Part shown: positions 1-12,148 of the stretch, in pieces
Numbering within the stretch: the first letter of the stretch is position 1
How the letters are laid out: the number at the start of each line of letters is the position of its first letter
Assembly: GCA_029449235.1 (NCBI GenBank)
Contig: JANATG010000008.1
Span: forward strand, 2,418,001 to 2,482,000
Length of the DNA: 64,000 nucleotides
Source of the DNA: Linnemannia schmuckeri
Lineage: Eukaryota; Mortierellomycota; Mortierellomycetes; Mortierellales; Mortierellaceae
Reading direction: 5' to 3'
Position numbers and translations under genes: made by a program
The notes under the pieces: generated by a model
Told to the model about the DNA's origin: nothing
Databases searched by the model: none
What the model saw: only the letters and a program-made list of their open reading frames with translations

Positions 1-3000
1 CCCTTCCCATACTCCGACCACTGCAGCACCGGACCACCCAGTCTTTACGAGTTTGACGTTGCAGAAGACTACGACGAAGAAGACGAAGAAGGAGGTTATT
101 TTGAGGGGGCATTAGACGAAGACGAGGAAGAGGAAGAGGAGGAAAGAGATGAGGACGAGGATGATACGTTGGTCGAGACCAAGGAGGTGCTTCTCGACGG
201 AGACAGCGACAGTGACTCTGCGTTGACCTTTGGTGTTAATGCCAATGGCCGTGACCATGGCCATCTGCCAGCCTCCCTTGTCTCGCTCAAACCGGACAAA
301 GGCGCGCTTTCATCTAGATCTCGAAATGCGAAACAGAAACAGCTGAACGATCTTTCTGATCAGCTGCATTCTCGCCTCGAGAGCATTAACAACAGTAGCA
401 GCAGCAGTGATACCCTTTCAACGCCAACTGGTCCTACTCCAAAGACACGGCCCTACTACAGTCGACAATCATACTCGTTCGACTCCAACGAAGGCTGGCA
501 CGAAGAATACGAAGAATATGAGGAACAAAAAGATGATACCCAAGACAGCCAGCACGGACTGACAGGCATCATCCAGACAGTGACCTCCTCTGTTACCTCT
601 GTTGCCTATGCAGTCGGCAAACATTGGTCCAAGGTAATGGATGAAACAAGCATAACGACCGATCCTGCACACACCATGCACATCGATCCATCACGGAAGA
701 ACAAAATGCCTTTTTTTTCGTTCTCCAGAGATCATTCGCTATTGTTTTCATCCCCTCCTCCCCTTCCTTTTTCCTATCCCTTCTCTCCTGTCCCTTTTTT
801 ATCTTCTGCTTTTGTTTTAACTATTACAGGCACATGACATGTGCATATCCCCAATGTCCACAGACTCAAACACAGAACAATACCTGCCCACAAATACAGG
901 ACTCATGGTTTAATTGCTCTCACACCCCCACATGTCACATCACTCTGTCTGTCATCGTCATCAGCTAATATATTTTCCTTGTAAACCTTACTCATAGAAA
1001 ATCTACGAGTCTCTTCTTGCCTCGAGAGACCCCAAGGCATACTACACCCACCTCCTCAGCGCAGCAACCAACTACGAACAATGGGCAGAGGCAGCCATCA
1101 TCCTCGATCGACTCCAGGGCAAGGACAAGTGGAAGAATGACCCACGATCACCCCATTACGACTATGAAATGTTGCAAGAACGCCTCTCACAGCTGAGCGC
1201 GGCCAGAGAGTCCGGTGATCTCGGACTTATGATCTATCTACTTCGAACTTCCCTCTCGCGTAACCTCGGAAATGTCGGTCGACCACAGGTAAACACCATC
1301 GAAACACGTTAATTCACGCCAATGCTAACTCGGATGCAAAAAAAAAAAAAAAAAAAAAAAAAAGGAAAGAAAGAGAAGAGTAATCAATTAATCGTTTTGT
1401 CTCTGTTTCCTCAAGTTATATGCAAACACTATTATCGGGACCAAGCGGCTGATTGAAGAGTACAATGCGGAGGTTATTCGACAGCTCAACATCATCTGCG
1501 ACACTGAGAGCGATGACTTTTCTATGGCAGCCAAGCTAGAGTTTTTCACCCATACTCGACAGGCGTTTGGTCGTACAGCGCTGCTGCTCAGTGGTGGCGC
1601 CACCATGGGTAAGTTAGGATTGAATTAGGTCACTGAGGGTATCATTGTCGCTGATTTGAGTCTAAATCAAATTATTTTGGTGGCGCATTGTTGTTTTCCC
1701 CCACTTAGGTTTGATGCATATTGGAGTGATCAAGACGTTGTACTACAACCAACTGTTGCCACGAATTATCTCGGGGTCATCGTGTGGATCGATCATTGCG
1801 GGCATCCTCTGCACGCGCACGGATGAGGAGATTTCCGAAATGTTTCAATTCGACAAGTTCAACTTTGTAAGTCTTGGTCAAGGTTGTAATGGTGCTCCTG
1901 TAGTCTCCAAATGGATGTCATCATTACCTTTTCAACTTGCTGACTATTGACATCATCCCTTCTTTGTGACTTAGACCGTCTTCCACACAGTTGAGGAAAA
2001 GGGGGATGTCCTGGCACGGCTCATCCACTTTTTGAAGAATGGTGGGCAAAAGAGTGCTTGAGGTTGTACTCGTTGAGCTTTGTAAAATTGCTCTTGACAA
2101 ACAATTAACCTCTGACTCTTTTTTTGGGGTATGGTTGATTAGGTGCTCTCTTTGACGCCCAGGTACTGAAGGCTGCACTCAAGGACAATATTGGAAATGT
2201 CACTTTCCAGGAGGCTTATAATCGTACACGCAGGATTCTTAACATTACCGTCAGTACTTCCGCCACGTTTGAGATGCCTCGACTTCTAAACTACTTGACT
2301 GCCCCCAACGTTCTCATCTGGTCAGCTGTGTAAGTGGCATGACCATACTGCACCACTTTCAACCACACACATCCACTTTTGTTTGCTACAAATAATTAAC
2401 GATCACCTTAATTGTTTTAGTGCGACATCATCCGCCGCTCCTTTCATTTACAACTCGGCGCCCCTTATGGCCAAAGACAAAAACGGAGACGAAGTTCAGT
2501 GGAACCCTTCCCGTAAGTTCGCCGCCGTTCTTTGCTGTCGCATGTTGATACGGCGCATGAGTGCCGAGCTGCTTCTTGACCAAGCCGTCTCCTTGTCACT
2601 CTTATCTTTTAGGCTACCACTGGATCGACGGATCTGTCGACAAGTAAGTTGGGTTCTTTTAGTTCTATCTTTTGTTGAAGCAATAGGCAGTACTTTACTA
2701 ACATTCCTGTTTGTCTACTCTTGTATTCTAGTGATCTTCCTATGAATAAGCTCTCAGAGCTATTCAACGTGAACCATTTCATCGTCTGCCAAGTCAATCC
2801 TTACATCGTGCCATTTTTGCACAACTCTTTGGCACGATCCCCGACAAACCGTGTCCTTGGCTGGATCCTGTACCAAGCCAGATCTGAGGTTCAACACCGC
2901 ATGAACCAAGTACGTCAAGCGAACGAGACGTCCGGCAGAATAGGCATTTATCTCACTGCAAGGTTATAGTACTAATCCACGTGTCATACTACCCGCTGCT

Positions 3001-4417
3001 TATATTATTTAGTTGTCGATTTTGGGAGTCATGCCAGGACTGATTCAGAAGGTACAGGCGATTATGGCGCAGCGATACTATGGAGACATCACTATCGTGC
3101 CGGACCTTGGAGTGGACGATTATCTGAACATTGTATCCAACCCGACGGTCGAGTTCCTTGTCAACGCAACACTCAAGGGAGAGCGTGCCACCTGGCCCAG
3201 TAAGTCACAATGGCATTGTTTTGCTCATTTGTGTTTGAGCTTACAATGAAGGGCTACAAAGAGACCGTAAAGACTAATTAATAATACTATGCTTTTGTGC
3301 GATAGAAATTTCGATTATCAAGAACCACTGTAGCATTGAGCACTGTCTCGACGATATCCTTTACCGCTTGCGGTTGCGTCGATTGGAAGCGTATAGACCG
3401 CCAGCTACAGTCTCATTAAAACAGACAGCAGGAAACAGTATGTTCCCCCCAGTGCCACCAGCTATGGCCACGACCTCGAGTAGCGCTGCTGCTACCATGA
3501 GAGCTTCAGCTTCTGTCTGCTTTGGCGCCATTGCTCGGTCCAACTCTTCGCCTGCCACACCAAGCGCGACTGTCAATTTGAATCGACCTGCAATAGCACC
3601 CTTGGCGCCCATGACTGTCAACTCTAGTCTTGATGCAGCCAGTGGATTGACCCCTTCGACAGAACAAGAGGATGCGCCAGCTCCTGGTGTTGATACTCGG
3701 GAAAAGCAGTCGGCAGTATCGCAGCCTCAGAGCAGGTCATCGATGGAAGTTCCTATCCCTACGGCGACTGTTCAGTCCAAGACTGGAACTCGTTCTGGAT
3801 TAGGTGCTCAGAATCATGCATCGCCACCTCCGCTGAGACGTGCCAACTCTTCTAGCTCTCCTTCTCCTAACCCTGTTCGAACTTCGTCTTCTGGAGCAGC
3901 CACAGGAGCAACGGGTGGAAAATCGACTCGTCATCGAAACAGTATCAGCAATGTATCAGAGTACAGTTTCCAGGACAATGGTGAAGTGGCCGTCAAGACC
4001 AGTAATTCTGGAGCGCAACGAGCACTCTCGTCCTCTACTGCGAGTATGTCGTCTCCAAGGATTGTGTTAACGCCGTCGATGGTAGCCCAGCCGCCCATGA
4101 ACGAGATCTCTCAGTTCTCGCAGGCATCTGGCCTTGGCCTTGTTCAGACTACTGTATCGTCGTCGTCTTCTTCGTCCTCGGTGGTGTCCCCTACTTTGCT
4201 TTCGGCTGCTACGTTATCGGCAGTCAATAACCTTGTCCCCGCGGTCGTCCAGACTCACAAGTCTCGTGCTAGCAGTAAGAAGTCTTCTTCCTATTCTGCA
4301 TCCTCATCGTCGTCTTCGGCTTCGTCGACAACTAGTACTGCCAGTACTGGACGGTCGGGCACGAAACGTAGTCGTAGCAAGCAGGCCCGCACCTTCCAGA
4401 TGACTAGTCTCGAATAG
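1..4417 (+). CDS. Patatin-like triacylglycerol lipase (TGL3/4/5-SDP1 type), 5' partial
   Basis: Predicted neutral-lipid (triacylglycerol) lipase or lysophospholipid acyltransferase of lipid droplets. Eleven exons join in frame: <1-633, 998-1288, 1416-1608, 1709-1866, 1975-2041, 2143-2329, 2421-2512, 2613-2643, 2732-2909, 3013-3199, 3306-4417 (1,042 residues visible). The frame is open at base 1, so the N-terminus lies outside the window. Visible parts are an acidic Ser-rich leader, a DUF3336-like helical region (exon 2), the oxyanion loop LLLSGGATMG, the nucleophile elbow GSSCGS (GxSxG, exon 4), and the catalytic aspartate in WIDGS (31-nt exon 8). A roughly 340-residue Ser/Thr-rich low-complexity tail follows the catalytic domain, as in fungal TGL4/5. 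All junctions use GT/AG. Family assignment is firm; which TGL paralogue it matches cannot be told from here. Confidence 0.9.
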
Positions 4418-4598
4418 TACACTTCTTCCAGGCAAAAATAACAAAGGAATTTTTGACAGTAATGCTATGTGGTTTTATTTTGGGGTATTATGTTTGCTCA
4501 TGCTGCTTTAAAAGGTTGTGGTGCCAGTGTGTTTATGTTGTGAAGAGGGGGTATGAATTTATACATGCTTGAGGATCGGTTTTGGCGAGGTAGCACGT

Positions 4599-4805
4599 CT
4601 ACACGCGGGAGAGGACCATAGCCTGCATGTTTCCGAGTGCCTTGGCGGCAGCAGCTTGGCTGGTTTGGGTGGCAGGAGTATCAGTAGAGGTGGTGGCAGG
4701 CGCCTTGCCATCGAAGGAAGTGCGGGGAGTCTGGGCAGGAGTGCTTGCGGCGGAGGTGGTCTTGTTCTTCTTGAAGGAGGAAGCGTTCAACTTGAAGAGA
4801 GGCAT
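4599..4805 (-). CDS. Small MPLFK-type hypothetical protein (68 aa)
   Basis: Not a family I can name. The ORF runs from ATG at 4805 to TAG and encodes a hydrophilic, Ala/Thr/Ser-rich polypeptide beginning MPLFKLNASSFKKNK, with a central TPAQTPRTS segment and an Ala-rich end. No signal peptide or membrane segment is seen. A TATA-like tract lies about 140 bp upstream. It converges with the lipase gene, about 180 bp between the two stops. The second copy at 6779-7002 shares the M-x-LFK...FK...P-x-Q-x-P-x-TS layout, which argues that both derive from a real small-protein family rather than from chance ORFs. Confidence 0.55.
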   Translation of the reverse strand: MPLFKLNASSFKKNKTTSAASTPAQTPRTSFDGKAPATTSTDTPATQTSQAAAAKALGNMQAMVLSRV

Positions 4806-6778
4806 TTTTGTTTAAATATGTCTGTACGAGGGGTAGGAGAGAAGAGAGCTTGAGATAGATTCCTGAGTGGATTTGAGTGAAGGTGAGTGAGTGTTGGTCG
4901 TTGTTGTGGTAGTGGTGAAGGAATTGAAGACAACAAGCGGGTAGTATATATACGAGTGCCTTGTCGCTACAACTCGAACAAAGCCTTCCCCTTGCAAACA
5001 ACGATCGTGATGTGTGGTGATATTCGTGCGATGGATCAGGGACGTAAAAAAGTTTGTTTGGAAGGAGAATTAACGACCGCTTTTTAAAACTGAGCGAATT
5101 AATCCAAAGGCACCAATAGATGGTATTGCAGTTTCACATCCAGCGTTACTTAAAAAGCTTGACCTGTGCGGCGCTTGTAAAATAATATCCGGCGCTGAAG
5201 AGCAAAGGCAGTGCAGTGAGGGAGAAGGGAGAGAGAGGGGGAGGGGAGGGGGAAGGGACCCCGGAGGATGTGTGCAGGAGCCAGGCGGAAGTATAGTGTA
5301 AGTGCAAGAGTAAAGAGTTCGAAAATGGCTATTAGCTTTGTTATTCGGGTAAAGGGCTGGTCGGAGCATCAGCATCATTTTGTGATGTCTCTGCATGTTC
5401 AATTGGCCATATTCGAGTGGTCCTGCAGACAAATTGCAGTTGCTTCTTTTAATCGCTGACTCCTACATTTGTTACCTTGCCTACTTCTCCTTGTCCCCAT
5501 TCCAACACGAGAAAAAAGCGCACAGTCAACCCCCAGCTCCTTGCGACGATTTAAAAGGCTTAAGAAAGGGAACCGGATCACTCCAGAAAAAGCAACATAA
5601 AACTTGCTCGTAAACCTTGTTCCTCTCACTCCTCGCTTCAATCTTCCATCAAAAAGCTCGCTTGTCTTTTTACCACGATCCGATCCCTTTTTGGGAACCA
5701 TGAGACGTTTGCCGCTATCACCTTCCTAAAAAAAAAACTCTGGTGGTCAAAACGGAGTCAGAGGTTTCGTTGAGGCCTTTTTCTCCTCAGAAGGATTTTT
5801 TCAGGCGGAGATGAACCACAAATTATGCTTTTCTTTCACCTACTTAGGGAGTGTGTAAGGGCCTTGGGGTCCTTTCCCAGGCGCACATTCCTCTTGCTAG
5901 GGAGTTGACTGGAATGAGCTGGCTTTGATTTTTTCTTTCATGGGTCTTTCCTTTCCCAGGGGTTATTTGAACGTTTTCTCTTTGATGGCGTGCAGTGATG
6001 TGAGAAAGTGGTGTGCGGGGAAAAGGAGATGAGAAGTGAAAGTGGGTGGATAAAGGCATCTTAGCGGCTGTGGAAAAAGCTGTTAGCTGTGGTGGTTTTG
6101 CCGGTTGGTTCAACTAAGGATCGCTCACTTCCAGCCACTAGTCAATGTCGCGTAAACATCTACAACTTAAGGCACTATAGTTGACCAGTCATAGAGCATA
6201 GAAGAAAATATAGGAAGGAAGGGTTAAAAGGACCAAAACAAAAAATGAAGCAATAGCCTCTTTTAGTTCCCCGACCTGTCCCTGACCATTTATGTCTGTG
6301 TGCCTCAAGGCCACCACCACCCCGTGCTTGTTTTTCGGTTTTCATGCCAGCCTTCCAAATAAACCCAAGGCTTTAAAAAATTCAAAAATGCAGAACCCAC
6401 CTTGAAGAATTTTTAACATAAGAAGAGTTCAGTGTTCCAAGAAGCCTTTGACTTCCATAGATAAATTATCTGTCTGTGTCTGTGTCTGTGCCTTAATGCA
6501 GAACTCGAACACGACCTCTTCAACATCTCCGCCGACTGGATGCATTGTATGTGGTATTCCATGCTTTCTGTGGAATGTCTATGGAATGTCTGTGCCGATG
6601 CCGAGGTCAATGCTGGACGCTTTCATCAATCGTCCTTTAGTCGATTCCAGAAATCAGGAACCGATGTGTAAAACTAGGCCCTCGTTACACATTCCTCTCA
6701 CATTCCTCACCACCATATCTCATCATAACTGCTTCTCTCCCTCCTTCCCTCACCCCCATTACATAAAACAACACAAAC
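4806..6778. other. Intergenic region, no supported gene
   Basis: About 2 kb between two divergently placed members of the MxLFK family. It holds the TATA-like tract above and a purine-rich stretch near 5215-5265. ORFs on both strands are low complexity or lack ATG starts and splice context. No RNA gene was seen. Confidence 0.5.
4945..4952 (-). promoter_or_regulatory. TATA-like tract for the MPLFK gene
   Basis: TATATATA about 140 bp upstream of the start codon at 4805, reading on the minus strand. Position fits a core promoter; not otherwise supported. Confidence 0.35.
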
Positions 6779-7002
6779 ATGCATTTATTCAAGGAGTCGT
6801 TCAAGAACCAGGTCGCCTCAACTGCCCCTATCCCTTCGCAGATCCCCTGTACTTCCTTGCACGAGCAGCGCCCTTCTACCATGGCCGATAACCACAAGCA
6901 GCACCAGCAGCTGTAGAATGAGCAGGGCCGCAAGAGCGAGAGTCCCTTCGCGAACTCATCGCCACCGTCATGCACAATGGCCGTACCAGCTTCATCGCCT
7001 AA
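6779..7002 (+). pseudogene. Frameshifted MxLFK-family small gene
   Basis: ATG at 6779 opens a frame beginning MHLFKESFKNQVASTAP that resembles the start of the gene at 4599-4805, with a PSQIPCTS segment matching PAQTPRTS. It stops at TAG 6914-6916. A different frame directly downstream reads ESLRELIATVMHNGRTSFIA and ends at TAA 7000-7002, which looks like the lost C-terminus. No plausible intron bridges the two (the GT-AG gap would be about 20 nt), so a one- or two-base indel is the simplest reading. A sequencing error is possible. Confidence 0.45.
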
Positions 7003-8285
7003 GCTAGCCCACCGTCCCTTGGACCTAATGCACAAAAGAGTCTCCGTCAAGGTCTACCTACAGCCAGCTTCCATCGGCAGGACAACTATACATCATCAAT
7101 ACCCCTCTTAATCAATTTTTATCATTGCATTTTTCTATCTCATAATCTTGTCTTTCAGAGGGACCCTGTACATTTTTCATAATAAACAGTATATCCATCG
7201 CGGTCATCTTGCATCATCGCAATCCCTTCCCATTTGGATCATCGCTATCTCCTTCCTCCCTTCCTCCCTCCCTCCCTACATGTCCATGTTTCATAACCCT
7301 AGAGAGCTAGAGTGAAGAAGTTTGATCTGGTAGATCCAACCAAATACTTTTAGATCCTTCAATTGATTGTCGTTCCCTCTCCTTGTTTACCCCCACAGAA
7401 ACCAAAAAAAAAAGATATTAAACATGGAATGGGAAGGCTCGCGATAATCAGGAAACTAATTTCCGAAAGGAGACATCATTTACAATAACAATAGTAAGGC
7501 GAGGGAGAGAAAAAGAGGCACAATAACAACAACAACAATGACATACCAACGCCACGATGTACGCTATCTTTACAAGATGGTATGTATGTCAGTGAGATTG
7601 ATGTCTGTCTTTGTCTGTGTCTGTGTGTTTGTGTGTTGGCCAAGGAGATTAAATGAACGAGAGAAGAAGAATAATGAGGGCTCTTGGAGGTTGGATGTGA
7701 TGCGCGCTTCTTTTCTTCGTCGATTTTTTTGGGGCAAGAGATAGGTAGGTAGCAAAAGGTTCTTTTGTTCATTTTTCTTGCTCACCGATGGGCATCTCTC
7801 ATCACACTACCTTCTGCTATCTCCTAATCCCACGGATAACAAAAGTGATGTATGACTGCATGTATAAGTGGGTGTTTGTGCGTTGTTCGCCGAGAGAAAC
7901 ACTGTGAGCAGGCCGGATGCGATGCAAGGGAAAAGAGGATGAGGCAGTGAGAGATATGGAAATGGGCGTCCAATCAGGGCGGTAGATCGTGGACGGTGTG
8001 GACGATAACGAGAGCTCGCATCGATGGATTATGGATTTGACAGTTGGAGAGCGAAAGGTAAGGGAGGGAGGTAAGGGGGACTGTCATTTCGTGATCGGAG
8101 CAATTTTTTTTTTATTTTTGGCTAATGCACGCACATATGCAAACACATAAACATAAGACCAACGACGTTTTTTTTACGTTTTCAACATCTTTCTTTCCTT
8201 TTCTCTTTTCTCCTCGCTCTTCATACCTCTCTTCACCAACTAACCGACCAACTATATACACACATAACAACAACAGCAACAGATA
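7003..8285. other. Intergenic region upstream of glucosamine-6-phosphate deaminase
   Basis: No supported gene. Contains pyrimidine-rich and (CTCC)n-like tracts near 7250-7275 and a GT-rich stretch near 7605-7640. The last ~150 bp are a CT-rich promoter and leader for the gene starting at 8286. Confidence 0.5.
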
Positions 8286-10277
8286 ATGAGATTAGTTATT
8301 CGCCAGGACTACGATGCCGTATCATACCACGTCGGTAAGCCATCGTTATCAATATCTTTTAACAATCACTCCCATGGGTCCTGAGCTAACAAACGAACCC
8401 TTTATCACGACTCACACACCAACTAACCTTCACTCATCCCTCATCTTCCACTCTCTTCCAAAAAAAAAAAAAAAAAACGCCAGCCAAGTACGTGAAGGAG
8501 AGGATCAAGGAGTTTGCCCCAACCGCTAACAACCCCTTTGTGCTGGGTCTCCCAACAGGATCATCCCCCGTGGGCGTGTACAGGAACCTGGTCAAGTTCC
8601 ATCAGAATGGTGAACTCTCCTTCAAGCATATCGTTACTTTCAACATGGACGAATATGTTGGTCTTCCAAGGTAACTTACATTAAGCGCGATGTCTGAGAG
8701 AGAAAAAATGTTTTTTTTTAGTGAGGAGTGCTGTCGAGTTCCTTGTTTGGAGAAGGAAGGCGTGACAAAGCGTGATAACCAGGCAAAGGAAGTCGTGGAT
8801 GGACGGTGGGAAAAAAATTGGTTGGCGATGATTTTTCTCTTCTGCACTCCCTTAAAAGTGAACATTGGCCAAGAGCGACGGGACATATTTTTTTTTTCTT
8901 TTCTGCTCATTATGTACAACGAAGCGAGATACCTATGGGAGACGAAAAAACAAAACTTCTCTCTTGCACCGCTTTCTTACTGCCAATTTCTCTCCTTTTT
9001 AATAGAGACCACCCAGAATCATACCACTCCTTCATGTGGAAGCACCTCTTCAAGCACGTCGACATCCTACCTGAGAACGTCCACATCCTCGACGGGAACG
9101 CAAAGGACTTGGATCTGGAATGCCACCGGTTCGAGGAAAAGATTGATGCCGTCGGCGGGATCGAATTGTTTCTGGGCGGGATCGGACCCGATGGCCATAT
9201 TGCGTTTAACGAGCCTGGATCGTCGTTGAACTCGAGGACTCGTGTCAAGACGCTGGCTTATGAGACCATTGTTGCGAATGCCAGGTTCTTTGATAATGAT
9301 ATCACGAAGGTCCCTAACTTGGCCTTGACCGTCGGTGTCGGGTAAGGTTCTTTGACTTCAAGGATTGCATGGTGTTTTTGTCAGGACCAGGAGCAAAAGA
9401 AGAACAGGAAGGAAGGACGCTTATCTGGAAAGGAGAAATATAGGATTTCGTTATCGATAGCGCTATTTGTTATTTTACGATCTCTTTACTTTCTCCGACA
9501 AACAACATGATGACAACAGCTGAGACGATGAGGCGGGGAGGTTTTGATTCAGGAGAGAAAGGACGAGTAGACAGACGATAAAGGCGCTTCTTTGGTCCAT
9601 ACAACGACAGTGATAACAGCAGGCACGAGTAAAAAAAGAGCCCTCACTTCTTCTTTTTGCATGTTTGACACAGGAGAGAAGAATGAGAAAAGGGAAGAGT
9701 AGACGGGCGACAAGGGCAGCACAGTAACTACGACGACAGCAGGAATGAATGAAAAAGAGCCCTCTTTTCTTATTGCAGTCCATGGACAAAAGAATGGGTG
9801 TTGGTGGTACAATCCCCATCTCAACAAAAGCGCTTTCACCAATTGACGCTTGTCACCTGCAGGATGAGGATAGAAAAGAAAGAACAGCTGAAACGTCGCA
9901 TCGTATCGACGCCAAGCAACTCAACCAACTAACTTAACCCTATCTTTCACCTTCCATCCTATCCTAACCCTATCAATAGCACGGTGATGGATGCCCGAGA
10001 AGTATGCGTGATCATTACAGGCGCACACAAGGCTCTGGCGCTGGCGAAATGTATCGAGGAAGGCGTTAACCACATGTGGACGGTATCTGCGATCCAACTG
10101 CACCCACGCGGGATGGTTGTCTGCGACGAGGACGCGACGCTGGAACTCCATGTCAAGACGGTCAACTACTTCAAGTCGATCGAGAAGGTGCACGAGCAGC
10201 TGATTGGATCTGACAACGTAGGTTTGCAGGGAGGTGTACGGTCGTGGCGCGGTGTCGAAGCTACTTATCACCAATAG
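8286..10277 (+). CDS. NAG1: Glucosamine-6-phosphate deaminase/isomerase
   Basis: Converts glucosamine-6-phosphate to fructose-6-phosphate plus ammonia in amino-sugar catabolism (chitin/GlcNAc use); cytosolic. Four exons join in frame: 8286-8334, 8484-8670, 9006-9341, 9980-10277, giving 289 residues, the normal size. The start MRLVIRQDYDAVSYHVA is typical of the family. Hallmarks are LGLPTGSSPVGVY, FNMDEYVGL (active-site Asp), GGIGPDGHIAFNEPGSSL (Asp, His and Glu of the catalytic relay) and VGVGTVMDAREV. Introns are 149, 335 and 638 nt; the last is unusually long and carries an internal direct duplication. The C-terminal SWRGVEATYHQ is a little longer than in bacterial NagB. Confidence 0.96.
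9550..9779 (+). repeat. Diverged direct duplication inside intron 3
   Basis: Two units of about 110 bp (9550-9660 and 9671-9779). Both begin CAGGAGAGAA, carry an AGAGTAGAC or ACGAGTAGAC block, a CGACAG...AGCAGG block and an AAAAAGAGCCCTC block, and end near TTGCA. Together they account for about a third of the 638-nt intron. Confidence 0.7.
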
Positions 10278-11355
10278 ACATATGAAAAGGAGGGTGTGGA
10301 CAAGCGAGAGGGAGGGGTGAAGAAGAGAGAGAGTTTCGATCGAAGCGTTCGGTTGGAGACTCTGAAGAGTTACAAAAGAAGGAATGATGATGAAGAGGAA
10401 TATTATATACCGCGAGAATAAACAACATAACTATCTAGAGCAAACTCATAACACACCTTCTTTCCTTTGTCCATCTCACTCTTTGCTGCACCGTTAGATG
10501 GTATTCCACGAGTGATAAAAAGTGCAAATCCTGGTTCCTGATAAAAAAAAATAATCACGTGCGTTCATTTCAATTTTGAAATAAAAGACCGAGCCGCCCA
10601 CGGTTGTTTTGCTCCTCCTCTTTTCCCCCTCTTCTTCAGAGTAAATATCCGCTCACTATGAGTGCCATCCATCCGCCATCCATCGATCCAACAACCATCC
10701 ATCTGTCATGATATACCATCATCCAACATTATCCTCCTTACTCGTCAGTCATCCAACAGTCACCAATTGATCAGGAAATCGACATATCTGGGTCAAGACG
10801 ACCACCATCGATAATATCGACATAAGTAGGAGAGACACAGACAACAGGGCGGCACCTACTTTTGGATCAGCAAACATACGCCGCCACTTCCCCGATCCCT
10901 TTTTATCTACCCTTCGCCATACCCTGTCGTCGCCCTCTCCGTGCCACCTCTCTCCACTCTTTCTTCTATGCCCAACTTTGCTATGGTCAGAACTGCTCTC
11001 ACAACATAATATCTGCCCTACTCTTCACCCACTCTTTTCTCACTCTCACCGCAAGGTTACGAGTTGAGTGAAGGGCGCGTGTGAGTGGTTTTGGTTTGCG
11101 GATATTAGTGATACGTTGCAGGTCTTCGAACCTTTGGGTCGACTGTGTCTTCTTTATGAATCCTTTCGTCACTTGTCGCAACCTTGTCCCTTCTCGTCTT
11201 TTCGCGCCTTCACTGGTGTAAAGAGATAAAAGGATAAAACTGTGATAATACGGAAGTGACACTCATATGAGAAACTCTGGTATTTACTCCTTTTCCTTTC
11301 CCCCTTTTTGCCACCAATTTCTTTGTTCTATAATCAATCAGAAGCATCATCAAAA
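10278..11355. other. Intergenic region between NAG1 and uS8 genes
   Basis: No gene supported. A CATC/CCATC-rich stretch at about 10660-10710 looks like a degenerate microsatellite. The pyrimidine-rich block at 11285-11340 is the likely uS8 promoter/leader and includes TTGCCACCAATTT at 11309-11321, similar to the element seen upstream of families A and B but in the opposite orientation to the gene. Confidence 0.45.
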
Positions 11356-12148
11356 ATGGTCCGCATCTCCGTCTTGAACGACTGCCTCAACAACATCAAC
11401 AACGCCGAGAAGCGTGGCAAGCGCCAGGTCTTGATCCGCCCTTCGTCCAAGGTCATCGTCAAGTTCTTGTCCTTGATGCAGAAGCACGGTATGTTTTTCT
11501 ACCTCTTTTCCCTTTCTTTCCACACCGTACAACACTTTTCCTTGAATCTATCTACGAATCCTGACATACACCATAAAACAAAAACCCACCGAAGTTATAA
11601 CTGGATTGGTGTTGCGCAATCTTTATTACCGTTGTTAGTCCGTTAACTCGGACGAAGGCGTGAAACGAGATTTGCAAACATATCCAACACTTATCTTTTA
11701 ATGCTTCGGAAGAACGAAATGACACTACTTACAAGCTGCTGGCACTCTTTGTGGCCTTTAGCCTTTATATAGTGGAGACATCCCTTCCTCTTTCTCTCCT
11801 TTTCCTTTTCCTTACCCTTCAATCGAAGTATATCTACAATAACACAAAACTAATTGATTTTTCAATTCCTTTTTTGTTTTGATTGTAGGCTACATTGGCG
11901 AGTTTGAGGAGATTGACGACCACCGCTCTGGCAAGATTGTCGTCCAGTTGATTGGTCGTATCAACAAGACCGGAGTTATCTCCCCCCGTTTCAACATCAA
12001 GTTGAACGAGATTGAGAAGTGGATTGCCCGTCTTTTGCCCTCGCGCCAGTTCGGTTACATCATCCTCACCACCTCTGCTGGAATCATGGACCACGAGGAG
12101 GCTCGTCGTCGCCACACCGGAGGAAAGGTCTTGGGTTACTTCTACTAA
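11356..12148 (+). CDS. RPS22: Ribosomal protein uS8 (S15a/S22)
   Basis: Small-subunit ribosomal protein that binds the 18S rRNA central domain. Two exons, 11356-11488 and 11889-12148, join within a Gly codon to give 130 residues, the universal eukaryotic length. The protein begins MVRISVLNDCLNNINNAEKR and ends HTGGKVLGYFY, both diagnostic of eukaryotic uS8. The 400-nt intron has donor GTATGT and acceptor TTGTAG, is long for this window, and holds a candidate H/ACA RNA. An AATAAA signal follows at about 12267-12273. Confidence 0.98.
11600..11783 (+). ncRNA. Candidate intronic H/ACA box snoRNA
   Basis: Within the uS8 intron I see an ordered H/ACA-like layout. First is a hairpin: basal GCAATCT (11616-11622) pairing with AGATTTGC (11668-11675) with one bulge, and apical GTCCG/CGGAC around TTAACT at 11638-11653. 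Then comes an ANANNA H-box, AAATGA (11717-11722). A second hairpin follows, closed by CACTA (11723-11727) and TAGTG (11770-11774). Last is ACA at 11778-11780. The linker before the H box (about 41 nt) is longer than usual, which weakens the call. Ribosomal-protein introns often host snoRNAs, and the yeast RPS22B intron hosts an H/ACA RNA (snR44). No guide target was worked out. Confidence 0.35.

Noticed and set aside
5070..5432. 120-codon minus-strand ORF
   Set aside because: Driven by a purine-rich tract giving poly-Pro/Leu/Ser; no ATG context, introns or homology.
6901..6922. Intron that would rescue the MxLFK copy
   Set aside because: The only GT-AG pair near the stop would be about 20 nt, far below the shortest introns in this window.
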